From positions 1 through 64,000 of the forward strand of contig CAZYOF010000008.1 of the NCBI GenBank assembly GCA_964648485.1: DNA of 64,000 nucleotides, given 5' to 3'. Made by a program: the position numbers and the translations under genes. Positions 41,325-49,557 of the stretch are shown here, piece after piece. The stretch comes from DAIOEK01 sp964648485. GTDB taxonomy: Bacteria; Chloroflexota; Anaerolineae; Anaerolineales; Anaerolineaceae. Every line of letters starts with the position of its first letter. Positions within the stretch are counted from its first letter, which is position 1. The notes beneath the pieces are model-generated. The model saw nothing but the letters and a program-made list of their open reading frames with translations. It was not told where the DNA came from and did no database searches.

Positions 41325-43445
41325 ATGAAGAAAACATTAATAATTGTAGGTTTGGTCGTTGGGTTGGCGTTTGTAATTGCCGCCTGCCAGCCTGTCCCTG
41401 CATGCCCCGAAGCCACTCCCTGTCCGGAGGTGCCCGCTCAGCCCGCTCCGGTCGAGGAGGCAAACATCCCATTCTTAACAGCCTGGGAAGCTTCAGGTCA
41501 TGCTGATGCTGCTTCAGCAGCCTTTACCCATTGGAATGAAGAGGATCCAAAAGAAATCCCGGTTACATGTGCTAAATGCCATAGCGGCACAGGATTCTCA
41601 GATTATGTCGGTGCCGATGGTAGCGAGATGATGAAAGTTGATAAAGCTGCCGAGATTGGAACCGTCATCACCTGCGAAACATGCCACAGCACTGCTGCAG
41701 CAAAATTATCATCGGTGGTATTCCCCTCTGGTGTCGAAATCACGGGTTTAGGTAAAGAAGCTGTTTGTATGACCTGTCATCAGGGTATGGCATCGATGGT
41801 TCAGGTTGATGCAGCGGTAGAAGGTCAGGATTCTGATACTGTTAATGCGGAATTGGGATTCACCAATATCCATTACTATGCCGCAGCTGCAACCGTTTAC
41901 GCGGGTGAAGCTAAAGGTGGCTACCAGTATGATGGAAAAGCCTACGATGCGCGAAATGACCACGTCGAAGGATACTCTACCTGTGTAGACTGCCACACTT
42001 CGCATTCGCTGGAAGTAAAAGTCAATGAATGCTCCACCTGCCATGTGAATGTAAAAGCGGTGGAAGATCTGAAAGATGTACGCGAACCATCCTCTGGACC
42101 GGATTATGATGGTGATGGCGACGTGAAAGAAGGAATGTTCTACGAGATCGAAGGATTACAGGCTGCCCTCTACACTGCCATGCAGGCGTACGCCGCGGAT
42201 GTTGCCAAGGCTCCTGTGGTCTATACAAAAGAAGCGTATCCTTACTTCTTTAACGATACCAATGCAGATGGCGTAACGGATGAAGCTGAAGCGGCATTCC
42301 CGAATGCTTATAAATCATGGACACCGCGATTATTAAAGGCTGCATATAACTACCAGCTTTCGATTAAGGATCCAGGCGCATTCGCACACGGAAACAAGTA
42401 CATTGTTCAGCTCCTCTTCGATTCAATCGAAGATCTCAACACCAAACTGCCCACCCCGGTGGATATGACCGCCATGCATCGCGATGACAATGGTCACTTT
42501 GCGGGCAACAGCGAAGCATTCCGCCACTGGGACGAAGCCGGTTTCGACCGTGCAACCTGTGTGAAATGCCACACTGCAACTGGTTTACCCCAGTTCATTG
42601 AAAATGGCACGAACATAAAAATGCCCCCTAGCAATGGATTAGCCTGTTCAACGTGCCATAACAGTGCCGAATGGCCGGCGGTTTACTCAGTTGCTGATGT
42701 AACCTTCCCCAGTGGTGCAAAACTTACCTTCGGTGAGGGTGATGCAAATAATATGTGCATGCTTTGTCACCAGGGTGTTGAATCGAGCGTGAGTGTTGCA
42801 AAGGCAACAGCAGGTATGGATCCTGATACAGGCTCCGATAAACTTGCATTCAAGAATGTACATTACTTTGCTGCAGCTACAACACTCTTCGGTACAGATG
42901 CCAAAGGTGTATATGAATACCCAGGTCAGACGTATGCAGGTCGTTTCATGCACGTAGAAGGTTTTTCGACATGCACAAGCTGCCATGATGCACATCAACT
43001 TGCACCCAAAGCTTCTGCCTGCACCGGCTGCCACCAGGTCGATGATCCCACCAAGATTCGGATGGGAGATACCGACTATGATGGTGATGGCGATGTTACC
43101 GAAGGTTTGTATGGTGAAATTGAGACCATGAAGGAGAAACTGTATGCAGCCATCCAGGTGTATGCCAAGGATAAACTGCAATCGGGTGTACTGTATGACG
43201 CTAACGCTTATCCTTATTTCTTCCTGGATAAGGAAAACGACGGCGTTCCTGACAAGAATGATCAGGGTAGAACAGTATCATTCAATAACTGGTCTCCGAA
43301 ATTGCTATACGCTGGTTATAACCTTCAGTATGCAATGAAGGACCCGGGCGCTTATGTTCACAATCCCATGTACGTGATGCAGGTTCTTTATGACAGCATC
43401 AAGGACATCGGTGGTAGCGTCGATGGGATGACCCGCCCCGAATAA
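41325..43445 (+). CDS. Decaheme c-type cytochrome lipoprotein (tandem pentahaem duplication)
   Basis: About 706 residues. Lipobox VIAAC near residue 21, then a Pro/Ala/Cys-rich linker. Ten CxxCH motifs occur, with their first Cys (counting from the ATG at 41325) at about 82, 117, 148, 220, 236 and 412, 441, 478, 550, 566. The second five repeat the first five with an offset of 330 (once 324) residues. Five further His are kept in both halves and could be distal ligands. Each half also has two Asp-rich EF-hand/dockerin-like loops (DYDGDGDV and DTNADGVTDEAE; DYDGDGDVTEG and DKENDGVPDKND). An outer-surface electron carrier is likely. ATG at 41325 chosen because AGGAG fits it and is too close to the ATG at 41316. 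Divergent from the ccm operon. Confidence 0.88.
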   Translation: MKKTLIIVGLVVGLAFVIAACQPVPACPEATPCPEVPAQPAPVEEANIPFLTAWEASGHADAASAAFTHWNEEDPKEIPVTCAKCHSGTGFSDYVGADGSEMMKVDKAAEIGTVITCETCHSTAAAKLSSVVFPSGVEITGLGKEAVCMTCHQGMASMVQVDAAVEGQDSDTVNAELGFTNIHYYAAAATVYAGEAKGGYQYDGKAYDARNDHVEGYSTCVDCHTSHSLEVKVNECSTCHVNVKAVEDLKDVREPSSGPDYDGDGDVKEGMFYEIEGLQAALYTAMQAYAADVAKAPVVYTKEAYPYFFNDTNADGVTDEAEAAFPNAYKSWTPRLLKAAYNYQLSIKDPGAFAHGNKYIVQLLFDSIEDLNTKLPTPVDMTAMHRDDNGHFAGNSEAFRHWDEAGFDRATCVKCHTATGLPQFIENGTNIKMPPSNGLACSTCHNSAEWPAVYSVADVTFPSGAKLTFGEGDANNMCMLCHQGVESSVSVAKATAGMDPDTGSDKLAFKNVHYFAAATTLFGTDAKGVYEYPGQTYAGRFMHVEGFSTCTSCHDAHQLAPKASACTGCHQVDDPTKIRMGDTDYDGDGDVTEGLYGEIETMKEKLYAAIQVYAKDKLQSGVLYDANAYPYFFLDKENDGVPDKNDQGRTVSFNNWSPKLLYAGYNLQYAMKDPGAYVHNPMYVMQVLYDSIKDIGGSVDGMTRPE

Positions 43446-43466
43446 GTAGATTTTTTGATGAAGCAA

Positions 43467-43500
43467 ATTAGGGCTACCAGAATGGTAGCCCTAATTTTTA
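43467..43500 (+). terminator. Terminator after the decaheme gene
   Basis: 13-bp perfect stem ATTAGGGCTACCA / TGGTAGCCCTAAT with loop GAA and a T-rich tail. Confidence 0.93.
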
Positions 43501-43555
43501 TTTAACCGGTAAGCAGGTTGGTAGTTCAACTGGCTGGATTATTCGCTTATATATT

Positions 43556-45097
43556 TTAATGTGTTTGGAATGTATGATTAACAGCCTGCGCAGCGTGTAT
43601 TGAAGGTGTGCCAAGATCGTTAATATTTTCTGCCGGAATATTGAGTGTGCATGTTGTTGCCGAAGGCATGTCAATGGAAGGGTTCAGAGTAATTACGCTA
43701 GAAAAATTATTGGTTATCGCAACAGGAACCGGATTGCCAGCCGGGCATTGAAGCATGTTGATTGAAAGCGTAAGATTCACCGGTTCAGAAAAACTGACAC
43801 GTAGATCGCCATCCAAATCGACATTAGTTGATCCGGTGCCAGTGATATCGTAAAAACTATTATCAATTTCACTTTCGGTCAGGGTTTCATAGGGAACGCT
43901 GAGTGTAGAAAAATTAAATGAATAACCTGAGCTCATATAATTGGGTGGATCAACAGGATCCGCATCCTGTATGTTGCCGACAACTGTAGTTACTGTGCAA
44001 GTCTGGTTATTCGGAAGAACCGCCTGAGGGTCTAGTGTGATCGTTGCGGTTCCTGATCCCGCGACAGTAAAAGGTTGTATTAGACCACCACAGAAAATTG
44101 TAAAAGAACCTGTATGGACGTATACCGGTTCATCAAAGGTGAGGATGATATTCGTGTAATTCGAAATGCTGCTCGCTCCATTCGCTGGTGATGAGCTGGC
44201 AACTTCAGGTGCTTTTTCAACAGTAAAACTGGAGGTAAAATTCGCAGCCATATTATCTGGCGGGTCGTAATCGTCTAAATCTGACACCTGTGAGGCAAAC
44301 ACAGTTAAGGTGCAGGTTTCTCCACTTGTTAAGTTGGTTTGTGGGTCCAGTGTAAAACTTAAAGGACCTCCGAAAATGATAATATTTGCATAACTGGGGC
44401 TGAATGTTCCGCTGGTTGAGCAGACGAGTGTAAACCAGTTACCTGTGACACTGACAGGTTTGTCAAAAACTACGTTGAGCATGCTGGAATCAGCAACACT
44501 TGTTGCACCATTGGCAGGAGTGACAGATGAGACACCAGGCGTTGTGATACTAGGTGTCTCGGTGAAATGGATTGTTGGAGTTGGCATGGCTTGATGTGTT
44601 TGGGTTGCGAATAAAGCCTGTTGGGTCTGCATCAAATAGATTGCCTGTTCAGTTTGTGTCAGATATTGTGCTAGCGCTTCATTAGTTTGCTGCGCATAAT
44701 TTGGTGTGGCGGAGTTGGGAATACTTGTACTGGTCGCTGTAGCACTTTTCTTTGCACTCTTTGTGGAGGTCGGTGGATAATAAACCACCGACCGCGTTGA
44801 AGTAGATGTAATTGTATTATTCGGGATCAGGATTGCTTGCGTGGATGTTGGAGTTAGAGTGTAGGTTATCTGTGCAGATATCGACCTTGTCGGGGTGTCC
44901 GTAACATCCGCGTTTCCTTGTAAATTTTGGGATGGTTCGGCTGTAACCAGCATCGCAGGACTTTCCACGCTGAAAAATCTGCCAGCTGCCAGGAGGGCAA
45001 GCAAGATCAGAAGAATAATTCCAATGATGATAGCGTTCCGTTTGTTAGAATTTACATGTGCATTGGTATTTTGATTGTTGTTACTCATGGTGTCCAT
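43556..45097 (-). CDS. Membrane-anchored surface protein with Ig-like (Big_5/SbsA) repeats
   Basis: 513 residues. A short cytoplasmic N-terminus, one membrane helix (AIIIGIILLILLALLAAG), a Thr/Ser/Pro-rich and Gln-rich stalk (about 50-185), then three repeats of an Ig-like fold. The repeats begin SVTPANGATSVADSSMLNVV and SSSPANGASSISNYTNIILT, followed by a more divergent third copy (DNSFYDITGTGSTNVDLDGD). Each contains two Cys at similar places. Such SbsA/Big_5-type domains occur in adhesins and S-layer-associated proteins. Function here is unknown. A -10-like TATAAT lies on the minus strand about 180 bases upstream, inside a small palindrome. Confidence 0.7.
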   Translation of the reverse strand: MDTMSNNNQNTNAHVNSNKRNAIIIGIILLILLALLAAGRFFSVESPAMLVTAEPSQNLQGNADVTDTPTRSISAQITYTLTPTSTQAILIPNNTITSTSTRSVVYYPPTSTKSAKKSATATSTSIPNSATPNYAQQTNEALAQYLTQTEQAIYLMQTQQALFATQTHQAMPTPTIHFTETPSITTPGVSSVTPANGATSVADSSMLNVVFDKPVSVTGNWFTLVCSTSGTFSPSYANIIIFGGPLSFTLDPQTNLTSGETCTLTVFASQVSDLDDYDPPDNMAANFTSSFTVEKAPEVASSSPANGASSISNYTNIILTFDEPVYVHTGSFTIFCGGLIQPFTVAGSGTATITLDPQAVLPNNQTCTVTTVVGNIQDADPVDPPNYMSSGYSFNFSTLSVPYETLTESEIDNSFYDITGTGSTNVDLDGDLRVSFSEPVNLTLSINMLQCPAGNPVPVAITNNFSSVITLNPSIDMPSATTCTLNIPAENINDLGTPSIHAAQAVNHTFQTH

Positions 45098-45276
45098 TCA
45101 CCTTCCATGCTGGCTGCAAAGATACTATCACTCATCCCACAAGATTATCATTTATGCATTGGAACATCCGTGTGTTGGGTGTATTTATTTTCACAACAGC
45201 GTTCCCCCATAGTTCTTAAGCAGCAAGGTATATGCACTTCAGATAATTATTAAATTTTGTCTTTGATTATGGGTAC

Positions 45277-45294
45277 ATTATACAACGTGTATAA
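45277..45294 (-). promoter_or_regulatory. Palindrome over a -10 box upstream of the Ig-like gene
   Basis: TTATACA-ACG-TGTATAA (45278-45294) is a perfect 7-bp inverted repeat. On the minus strand TATAAT (45282-45277) overlaps it, so a repressor bound here would block the promoter. No -35 element is clear. Confidence 0.35.
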
Positions 45295-45399
45295 AAAAAT
45301 AAGAAGAAAACTATCAATCAGAAAATCACGGGTTAGTAATCCTTTATCAAAATTTACAAATAGGATATTAATTTTCTAAGATGCGATTTTTCACCATTT

Positions 45400-45428
45400 T
45401 TGGTCAATTCATTTTTTGCGGGTATAAT
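45400..45428 (+). promoter_or_regulatory. Promoter of the ABC-F leader
   Basis: TTGGTC (45400-45405), exact 17-base spacer, TATAAT (45423-45428). The start is expected near 45435, giving a leader of about 135 nt. Confidence 0.7.
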
Positions 45429-45454
45429 TTCAATATAACAAATCGGAGATATCA

Positions 45455-45475
45455 ATGGCAGGCATTAACCTCTAA
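45455..45475 (+). CDS. Six-residue leader peptide of the ABC-F gene
   Basis: ATG-GCA-GGC-ATT-AAC-CTC-TAA, encoding MAGINL. CGGAGA lies five bases upstream as a ribosome-binding site. It sits between a good promoter and a terminator that precedes an ABC-F gene, which is the arrangement of ribosome-mediated attenuators of antibiotic-resistance ABC-F genes. The assignment is from layout. Translation is not shown. Confidence 0.55.
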   Translation: MAGINL

Positions 45476-45500
45476 TTAAATACGTTTCTGGGTAGTTTTC

Positions 45501-45532
45501 CCGGGCATTAATTGCTTCAATGCATTAACCGG
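45501..45532 (+). promoter_or_regulatory. Candidate antiterminator hairpin
   Basis: CCGG (45501-45504) and TTAAT (45508-45512) can pair with ATTAA-CCGG (45524-45532), leaving a 3-base bulge and an 11-base loop. This sequesters exactly the 5' arm of the terminator, so the two structures exclude each other. An upstream GGG (45490-45492) can pair with CCC (45500-45502) and would oppose it. Confidence 0.5.
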
Positions 45533-45558
45533 AGGCTGCTGCCCCCGGTTAATTTTTT
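45524..45558 (+). terminator. Leader terminator (attenuator) of the ABC-F gene
   Basis: Stem ATTAACCGG / CCGGTTAAT (45524-45532 with 45545-45553), extended inward after one mismatch, followed by T6. It ends only about 12 bases before the ABC-F ATG, so it terminates within the leader and not after a gene. Confidence 0.85.
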
Positions 45559-45569
45559 AAGAGGTTATC

Positions 45570-47204
45570 ATGCTTTCAGTAAACAGACTTTCTAAATCTT
45601 ACAATCTAAATCAAATATTTAAGGATATATCCTTTTCTGTTCTCGCAGGCGAGAAGATTGGTCTCGTGGGACCCAATGGCTGTGGAAAAACTACCTTGCT
45701 CAGAATCATCACTGGTGAAGAAAGGCAGGATTCTGGTACTTTCCAATTTCAACCCGAAAACATCAAAAGAGCATACCTTCCACAGGGTTTTCAACCGGAT
45801 GATAATGAAACCATCCTTCAGTTTCTTTATCGCCATGTAGAAATACCTGCCGGATTGGAAAATGATCTGGCGCGACTGACTGAAGCTCTGGGGAATCATC
45901 CAGAGGATAAACGTTTGATTGATGATTACGATCAAACACTAAAATTGGTCACTCAAGCTGCGTCATTTGAATCAGAAATCCCGAAAATTCTAGCCGGACT
46001 GGACTTGGATTACCTCGGGTTGGATTTTCCTGTGAAAAAGCTCAGTGGCGGGCAAAAAACAAGGCTTGTTCTGGCAGGAACTCTCCTGCTGGATCCGGAT
46101 CTGTTGATGTTAGATGAACCGACTAATCATCTGGATATTCAAATGTTGCAATGGCTGGAAGATTGGTTGAAGTTATTCAAGGGTGGTCTGCTCGTAATTT
46201 CACACGATCGGGTTTTTCTGGATCGGGTTTGTTCCTCCATCCTCGAAATGGACCCAGTTGCCCATTCTACGCACATGTACACGGGAAATTATTCCCAGTA
46301 TCTGGATGAGAAAGCCCGGGAATATGAAAATAAATGGACTGCATACCAGGATCAGCAGGAAGAAATCAAACAATTAAAAGCAGCGGCTGCACACTTGCGC
46401 GCTATTGCAAAATTCAGAGTGGGAGGAAAGGCGGACACCGGTGATAAATTTGCCCGAGGTTTCTTTGCCAATCGGGGAAAAGGCACCATGGGGCGTGCTA
46501 CCCAAATAGAAGATCGCATTGAAAAGATACTGACCGAAGAAAAAATCGATAAACCCGGCAGCCAGTGGCAGATGAAGCTGGAATTTAATGGTATCAATCC
46601 TACTGGTAGAGATGTTCTCATCCTCGAAAATGCTTCCATCGGATATCCTTCCAGGATATTAATCCAGCCAACCAGTGCAGTGCTGCAATACGGTAGCCGG
46701 TGTTGCCTGCTCGGTCCGAATGGCAGCGGAAAGACCAGTCTGATCCGCACAATGCTTGGAGAAATCCCTCCCCTGTCTGGAAATGTTCGATTTGGTTCAC
46801 AAGTTAAACCCGGCTATATGGAGCAGGATCAGAAAAATATCCGCGAAGAGTCTTCCGCGCTGACATTTTTGCAGTCGGTTGCACCGATGAATGAAACGGC
46901 TGCCCGTACTTTTTTACATAAATTTCTCTTTACTGGCGATGATGTATTTATACCGGTCTCGCAATTATCATACGGAGAGCGAGCCCGGTTGATGCTGGCG
47001 GGTCTGTCTGCCAACGGCAGCAATTTTCTGATTCTGGATGAGCCATTAAATCATCTCGATATTCCTTCCCGGAACCGCTTTGAGCAGGCACTTGCCGGTT
47101 TTGAAGGCACAATTCTGGCTGTTGTTCATGATCGTTATTTTATTCAACATTTTGCTACAGAAATTTGGGAAATTGTCGATGACCGAATCAGAATACAACG
47201 GTGA
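45570..47204 (+). CDS. ABC-F family ATPase, possible ribosomal protection protein
   Basis: 544 residues, two ABC domains, no membrane helix. First domain: GPNGCGKTTLL, LSGGQKTRLVLA, LLMLDEPTNHLD. Second: GPNGSGKTSLI, LSYGERARLMLA, FLILDEPLNHLD. The second signature is LSYGE, not LSGGE. The linker (about residues 245-320) is long and basic, with RAIAKFRVGGKADTGDKFAR and then GKGTMGRATQIEDRIEKIL, where ABC-F proteins contact the P-site tRNA and the drug site. Shorter than the first ABC-F in this window and lacking its C-terminal extension. The attenuator-like leader suggests induction by a ribosome-targeting compound. Resistance spectrum cannot be told. AGAGG precedes the ATG. Confidence 0.85.
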   Translation: MLSVNRLSKSYNLNQIFKDISFSVLAGEKIGLVGPNGCGKTTLLRIITGEERQDSGTFQFQPENIKRAYLPQGFQPDDNETILQFLYRHVEIPAGLENDLARLTEALGNHPEDKRLIDDYDQTLKLVTQAASFESEIPKILAGLDLDYLGLDFPVKKLSGGQKTRLVLAGTLLLDPDLLMLDEPTNHLDIQMLQWLEDWLKLFKGGLLVISHDRVFLDRVCSSILEMDPVAHSTHMYTGNYSQYLDEKAREYENKWTAYQDQQEEIKQLKAAAAHLRAIAKFRVGGKADTGDKFARGFFANRGKGTMGRATQIEDRIEKILTEEKIDKPGSQWQMKLEFNGINPTGRDVLILENASIGYPSRILIQPTSAVLQYGSRCCLLGPNGSGKTSLIRTMLGEIPPLSGNVRFGSQVKPGYMEQDQKNIREESSALTFLQSVAPMNETAARTFLHKFLFTGDDVFIPVSQLSYGERARLMLAGLSANGSNFLILDEPLNHLDIPSRNRFEQALAGFEGTILAVVHDRYFIQHFATEIWEIVDDRIRIQR

Positions 47205-47289
47205 AAAATTCTCCATCAACCTTTTTCTGGTGAGTTAATGACCCGTAGGGATGTAGGTATTTTTTGATAGAATTGTACTGAGGTTTAGA

Positions 47290-48102
47290 ATGAAAAAAAC
47301 AGGTTTGGCGTTTATTTTTTTTGTATTGGTTGGTATTGGATCAGCGTGCGCGCCATTGGAACAATTGCAGGCGCGCCGGATGACGGCTACTGCCACCCTG
47401 TGGACTCCTACCAGTACAAATACAGCTACCTCTACTTATGCACCTACATTTACTCATACACCTACACTCACCTTTACACCTATCATCACAGACACCCCAA
47501 CCATCACGCCAACCCCTACCATAACCGATACACCAACAATTACACCGACGCCAACCTTTACATTCCCTGAGGTCGTTGTAAATACCCAGGCACATTGCCG
47601 CTATGGTCCTTCGAAAGCATACCTGCATGCTGCAGATCTGTATGCGGGTGATAAAGGCACTGTTCGTGGACGTTTTAGATACAGTAACTGGTTGTACATC
47701 AAATTTGATAAGCTAAATTATTTCTGCTGGGTTTCTCCCTCTGTTGTAGATGTCACCGGTGATGTGACCATGATTTACTACACCGAACCCGATTTGCAGA
47801 GCATTGGAAGTAATCAGTATGGACCACCGAAAAATGTCAATGCCACCCGAAATGGGAATAAGGTCACCATCACCTGGAACCAGATGAAGATGACCAAAGA
47901 TAAAGATCGCGGATATTTTATTGAAGCCTGGGTATGCCAGGATGGTGCTTATCTCTGGTGGACGGTATCTTTTCCGGATCAATATACAACTTCATACACC
48001 GTAAAAGATGAACCCGGTTGTGCCGAACTGTCCAGAGGAGAGATACTGACAGTTGAAAAGCATGGCTATTCAGAACCAGCAAAAATCCCCTGGCCACGGT
48101 AA
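47290..48102 (+). CDS. Surface lipoprotein, Thr/Pro stalk, SH3-like and FN3-like domains (copy 1)
   Basis: 270 residues. Lipobox GIGSAC (Cys at residue 20), then a Thr/Pro-rich stalk to about residue 95 containing near-repeats of TDTPTITPTPT. The first domain starts AHCRYGPSKAYLHAADLYAG and ends NYFCWVSPSVVDVTGDV, with a Cys pair as in bacterial SH3-like domains. The second starts PPKNVNATRNGNKVTITWNQ, a fibronectin type III-like strand pattern, and has its own Cys pair. Likely a surface binding protein. The ligand is unknown. GAGG precedes the ATG. The stop overlaps the start of the paralogous next gene (TAATG). Confidence 0.72.
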   Translation: MKKTGLAFIFFVLVGIGSACAPLEQLQARRMTATATLWTPTSTNTATSTYAPTFTHTPTLTFTPIITDTPTITPTPTITDTPTITPTPTFTFPEVVVNTQAHCRYGPSKAYLHAADLYAGDKGTVRGRFRYSNWLYIKFDKLNYFCWVSPSVVDVTGDVTMIYYTEPDLQSIGSNQYGPPKNVNATRNGNKVTITWNQMKMTKDKDRGYFIEAWVCQDGAYLWWTVSFPDQYTTSYTVKDEPGCAELSRGEILTVEKHGYSEPAKIPWPR

Positions 48103-48917
48103 TGGATCGTAAACTAGGTCTAATTTCGTTCTGTATTTCTATCGGTCTTATCGTGACTGCCTGTGTGTTGCCGAATCTTTCGACTGGGTTATTACTACAA
48201 CCAATGCCCACCCAAACCGTGTTACCAACAAGCACTTCCACGTTTACCATAACACCCAGCTTCACTCCTTCAATAACACCTTCGCATACACCGACTGACA
48301 CACCGACCAGTACCCCCACCGTAACGATGACTCAGACACCCACGATCACCCCCACATATTCTATTTTACGGGGAGTGGTCAATGAAGAGCATGTTATGTG
48401 CTTCTATGGTCCGTCGAAAGCATATTTATATAAATATGGTCTCTTAGGCGGAAATAGGCTCGAGATCATTGGATACATGAGAGACACTGGCTATATTGAA
48501 ATTCGAGCAATCGGTGGAACCAATCCATGCTGGATGAATCTTAAATTTATGGATGTGCAGGGCGATATTAATCTGGTCCAGCCCGTAGATCCTCTAACCA
48601 TCAAACTTCCCCGCTCTACTTTTTACAGTGCTTTAGATTATGTGATCGCAAATCGTGAGGGGAATGAAGTGACCATATCCTGGAGTCCGCTGATTCTCAG
48701 GGCAGGGGATGATTCCTTGCAGGAACCCTACCTGGTTGAAACCTGGGTTTGTCAGAATGGCAGACAGGTATTTATTCCCCTGGGGGTATATGATACCTGG
48801 GTTACGGTTATCGATGAACCGGGGTGTGCAGAACCATCAAATGGACGGGTCTATGGTGTGGAAAAACACGGATACACTCCGTACTTGAAAATTGGCTGGC
48901 CCCCATATGAAGAATGA
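48102..48917 (+). CDS. Surface lipoprotein, Thr/Pro stalk, SH3-like and FN3-like domains (copy 2)
   Basis: 271 residues, a paralogue of the preceding gene with the same order of parts: lipobox VTAC, Thr/Pro stalk, an SH3-like part (MCFYGPSKAYLYKYGLLGGN ... NPCWMNLKFMDVQGD), an FN3-like part (NREGNEVTISWSPLILRAG, VETWVCQNG) and the same ending pattern (DEPGCAEPSNG, VEKHGY). It starts inside the stop of copy 1, so the two are translationally coupled. The pair arose by tandem duplication. A third, shorter relative lies at 32.0-32.5 kb. Confidence 0.72.
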   Translation: MDRKLGLISFCISIGLIVTACVLPNLSTGLLLQPMPTQTVLPTSTSTFTITPSFTPSITPSHTPTDTPTSTPTVTMTQTPTITPTYSILRGVVNEEHVMCFYGPSKAYLYKYGLLGGNRLEIIGYMRDTGYIEIRAIGGTNPCWMNLKFMDVQGDINLVQPVDPLTIKLPRSTFYSALDYVIANREGNEVTISWSPLILRAGDDSLQEPYLVETWVCQNGRQVFIPLGVYDTWVTVIDEPGCAEPSNGRVYGVEKHGYTPYLKIGWPPYEE

Positions 48918-48954
48918 CTTAGTTTTCAACAATTACCGGTTGTAAGACAAAGTA

Positions 48955-48983
48955 TTGTATATTTTTTTGTATTGTGGTAATAT
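48955..48983 (+). promoter_or_regulatory. greA promoter
   Basis: TTGTAT (48955-48960), exact 17-base spacer, TAATAT (48978-48983). The start would fall at about 48990, the first bases of the hairpin below. Confidence 0.65.
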
Positions 48984-48988
48984 ACCGT

Positions 48989-49026
48989 AACAGCGTTTAT
49001 CGAAGGCGTCCCTTCGGGGCGCTGTT
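48989..49026 (+). ncRNA. Two-part 5' hairpin of the greA mRNA
   Basis: Outer stem AACAGCG / CGCTGTT (48989-48995 with 49020-49026) enclosing CGAAGG-CGTC-CCTTCG (49001-49016). No T-run follows, so it is not a terminator. It sits at the predicted 5' end of the transcript and may protect the mRNA or regulate it. Confidence 0.5.
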
Positions 49027-49080
49027 TGTGTTCATAATGAACCGTCAGGTGGGTATCCACGGGAGTTACAGGGAACAAAC

Positions 49081-49542
49081 ATGCCAATTACATTCCTTAC
49101 ACAAGAAGGCTTTGAAAAGCTACAAGAAGAACTCGAATTTCTGCGTACTGTCCGCCGGCAGGAAATTGCCAACCGTCTCCATGAAGCCATGGAAGGCGGT
49201 GAATTAATTGAGAATGCTGAATATGAAGATGCCAAGAACGAACAGGCATTTGTGGAAGGGCGCATTAAAGAACTGGAAATTCTCCTGGCTACTGCCAGGG
49301 TAGTAACCGATGAAGAGAAACATGAGACTGTTCAGGTTGGTAGTAAGGTAAAGGTAAAAGAATCCGGAAGTCAACCGGAACAGTATGTGATTGTGGGAGC
49401 AGCTGAAGCAGACCCCCGTAATGGGAAAGTATCCAATGAATCCCCTCTGGGCAAGGCGTTACTGAATCACCGTGCCGGTGAGACTGTTAAAGTTGAAGCA
49501 CCGGGTGGATCTTTTGAAATTAAGATCATATCCATCGAATAA
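49081..49542 (+). CDS. greA: Transcription elongation factor GreA
   Basis: 153 residues, normal length for GreA. The N-terminal coiled coil holds the tip with the acidic residues that act in the RNA polymerase secondary channel (EGGELIENAEYEDAKNEQAF, about residues 38-57). The C-terminal FKBP-like domain is seen in YVIVGAAEADPRNGKVSNES and SPLGKALLNHRAGETVKV. GreA stimulates cleavage of backtracked transcripts. It has its own promoter with a structured 5' leader and a strong terminator. Confidence 0.95.
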   Translation: MPITFLTQEGFEKLQEELEFLRTVRRQEIANRLHEAMEGGELIENAEYEDAKNEQAFVEGRIKELEILLATARVVTDEEKHETVQVGSKVKVKESGSQPEQYVIVGAAEADPRNGKVSNESPLGKALLNHRAGETVKVEAPGGSFEIKIISIE

Positions 49543-49557
49543 TAAACAATTAATAAA

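Noticed and set aside
42687..43181. 164-codon Cys-rich open frame on the minus strand
   Set aside because: Antisense to the decaheme gene. Its Cys come from complementary codons of the haem motifs.
47440..47570. Short repeated ACACC/ACCATCAC units resembling a repeat array
   Set aside because: They are in frame and encode the Thr/Pro stalk of a lipoprotein. No spacer/repeat structure, so not CRISPR.
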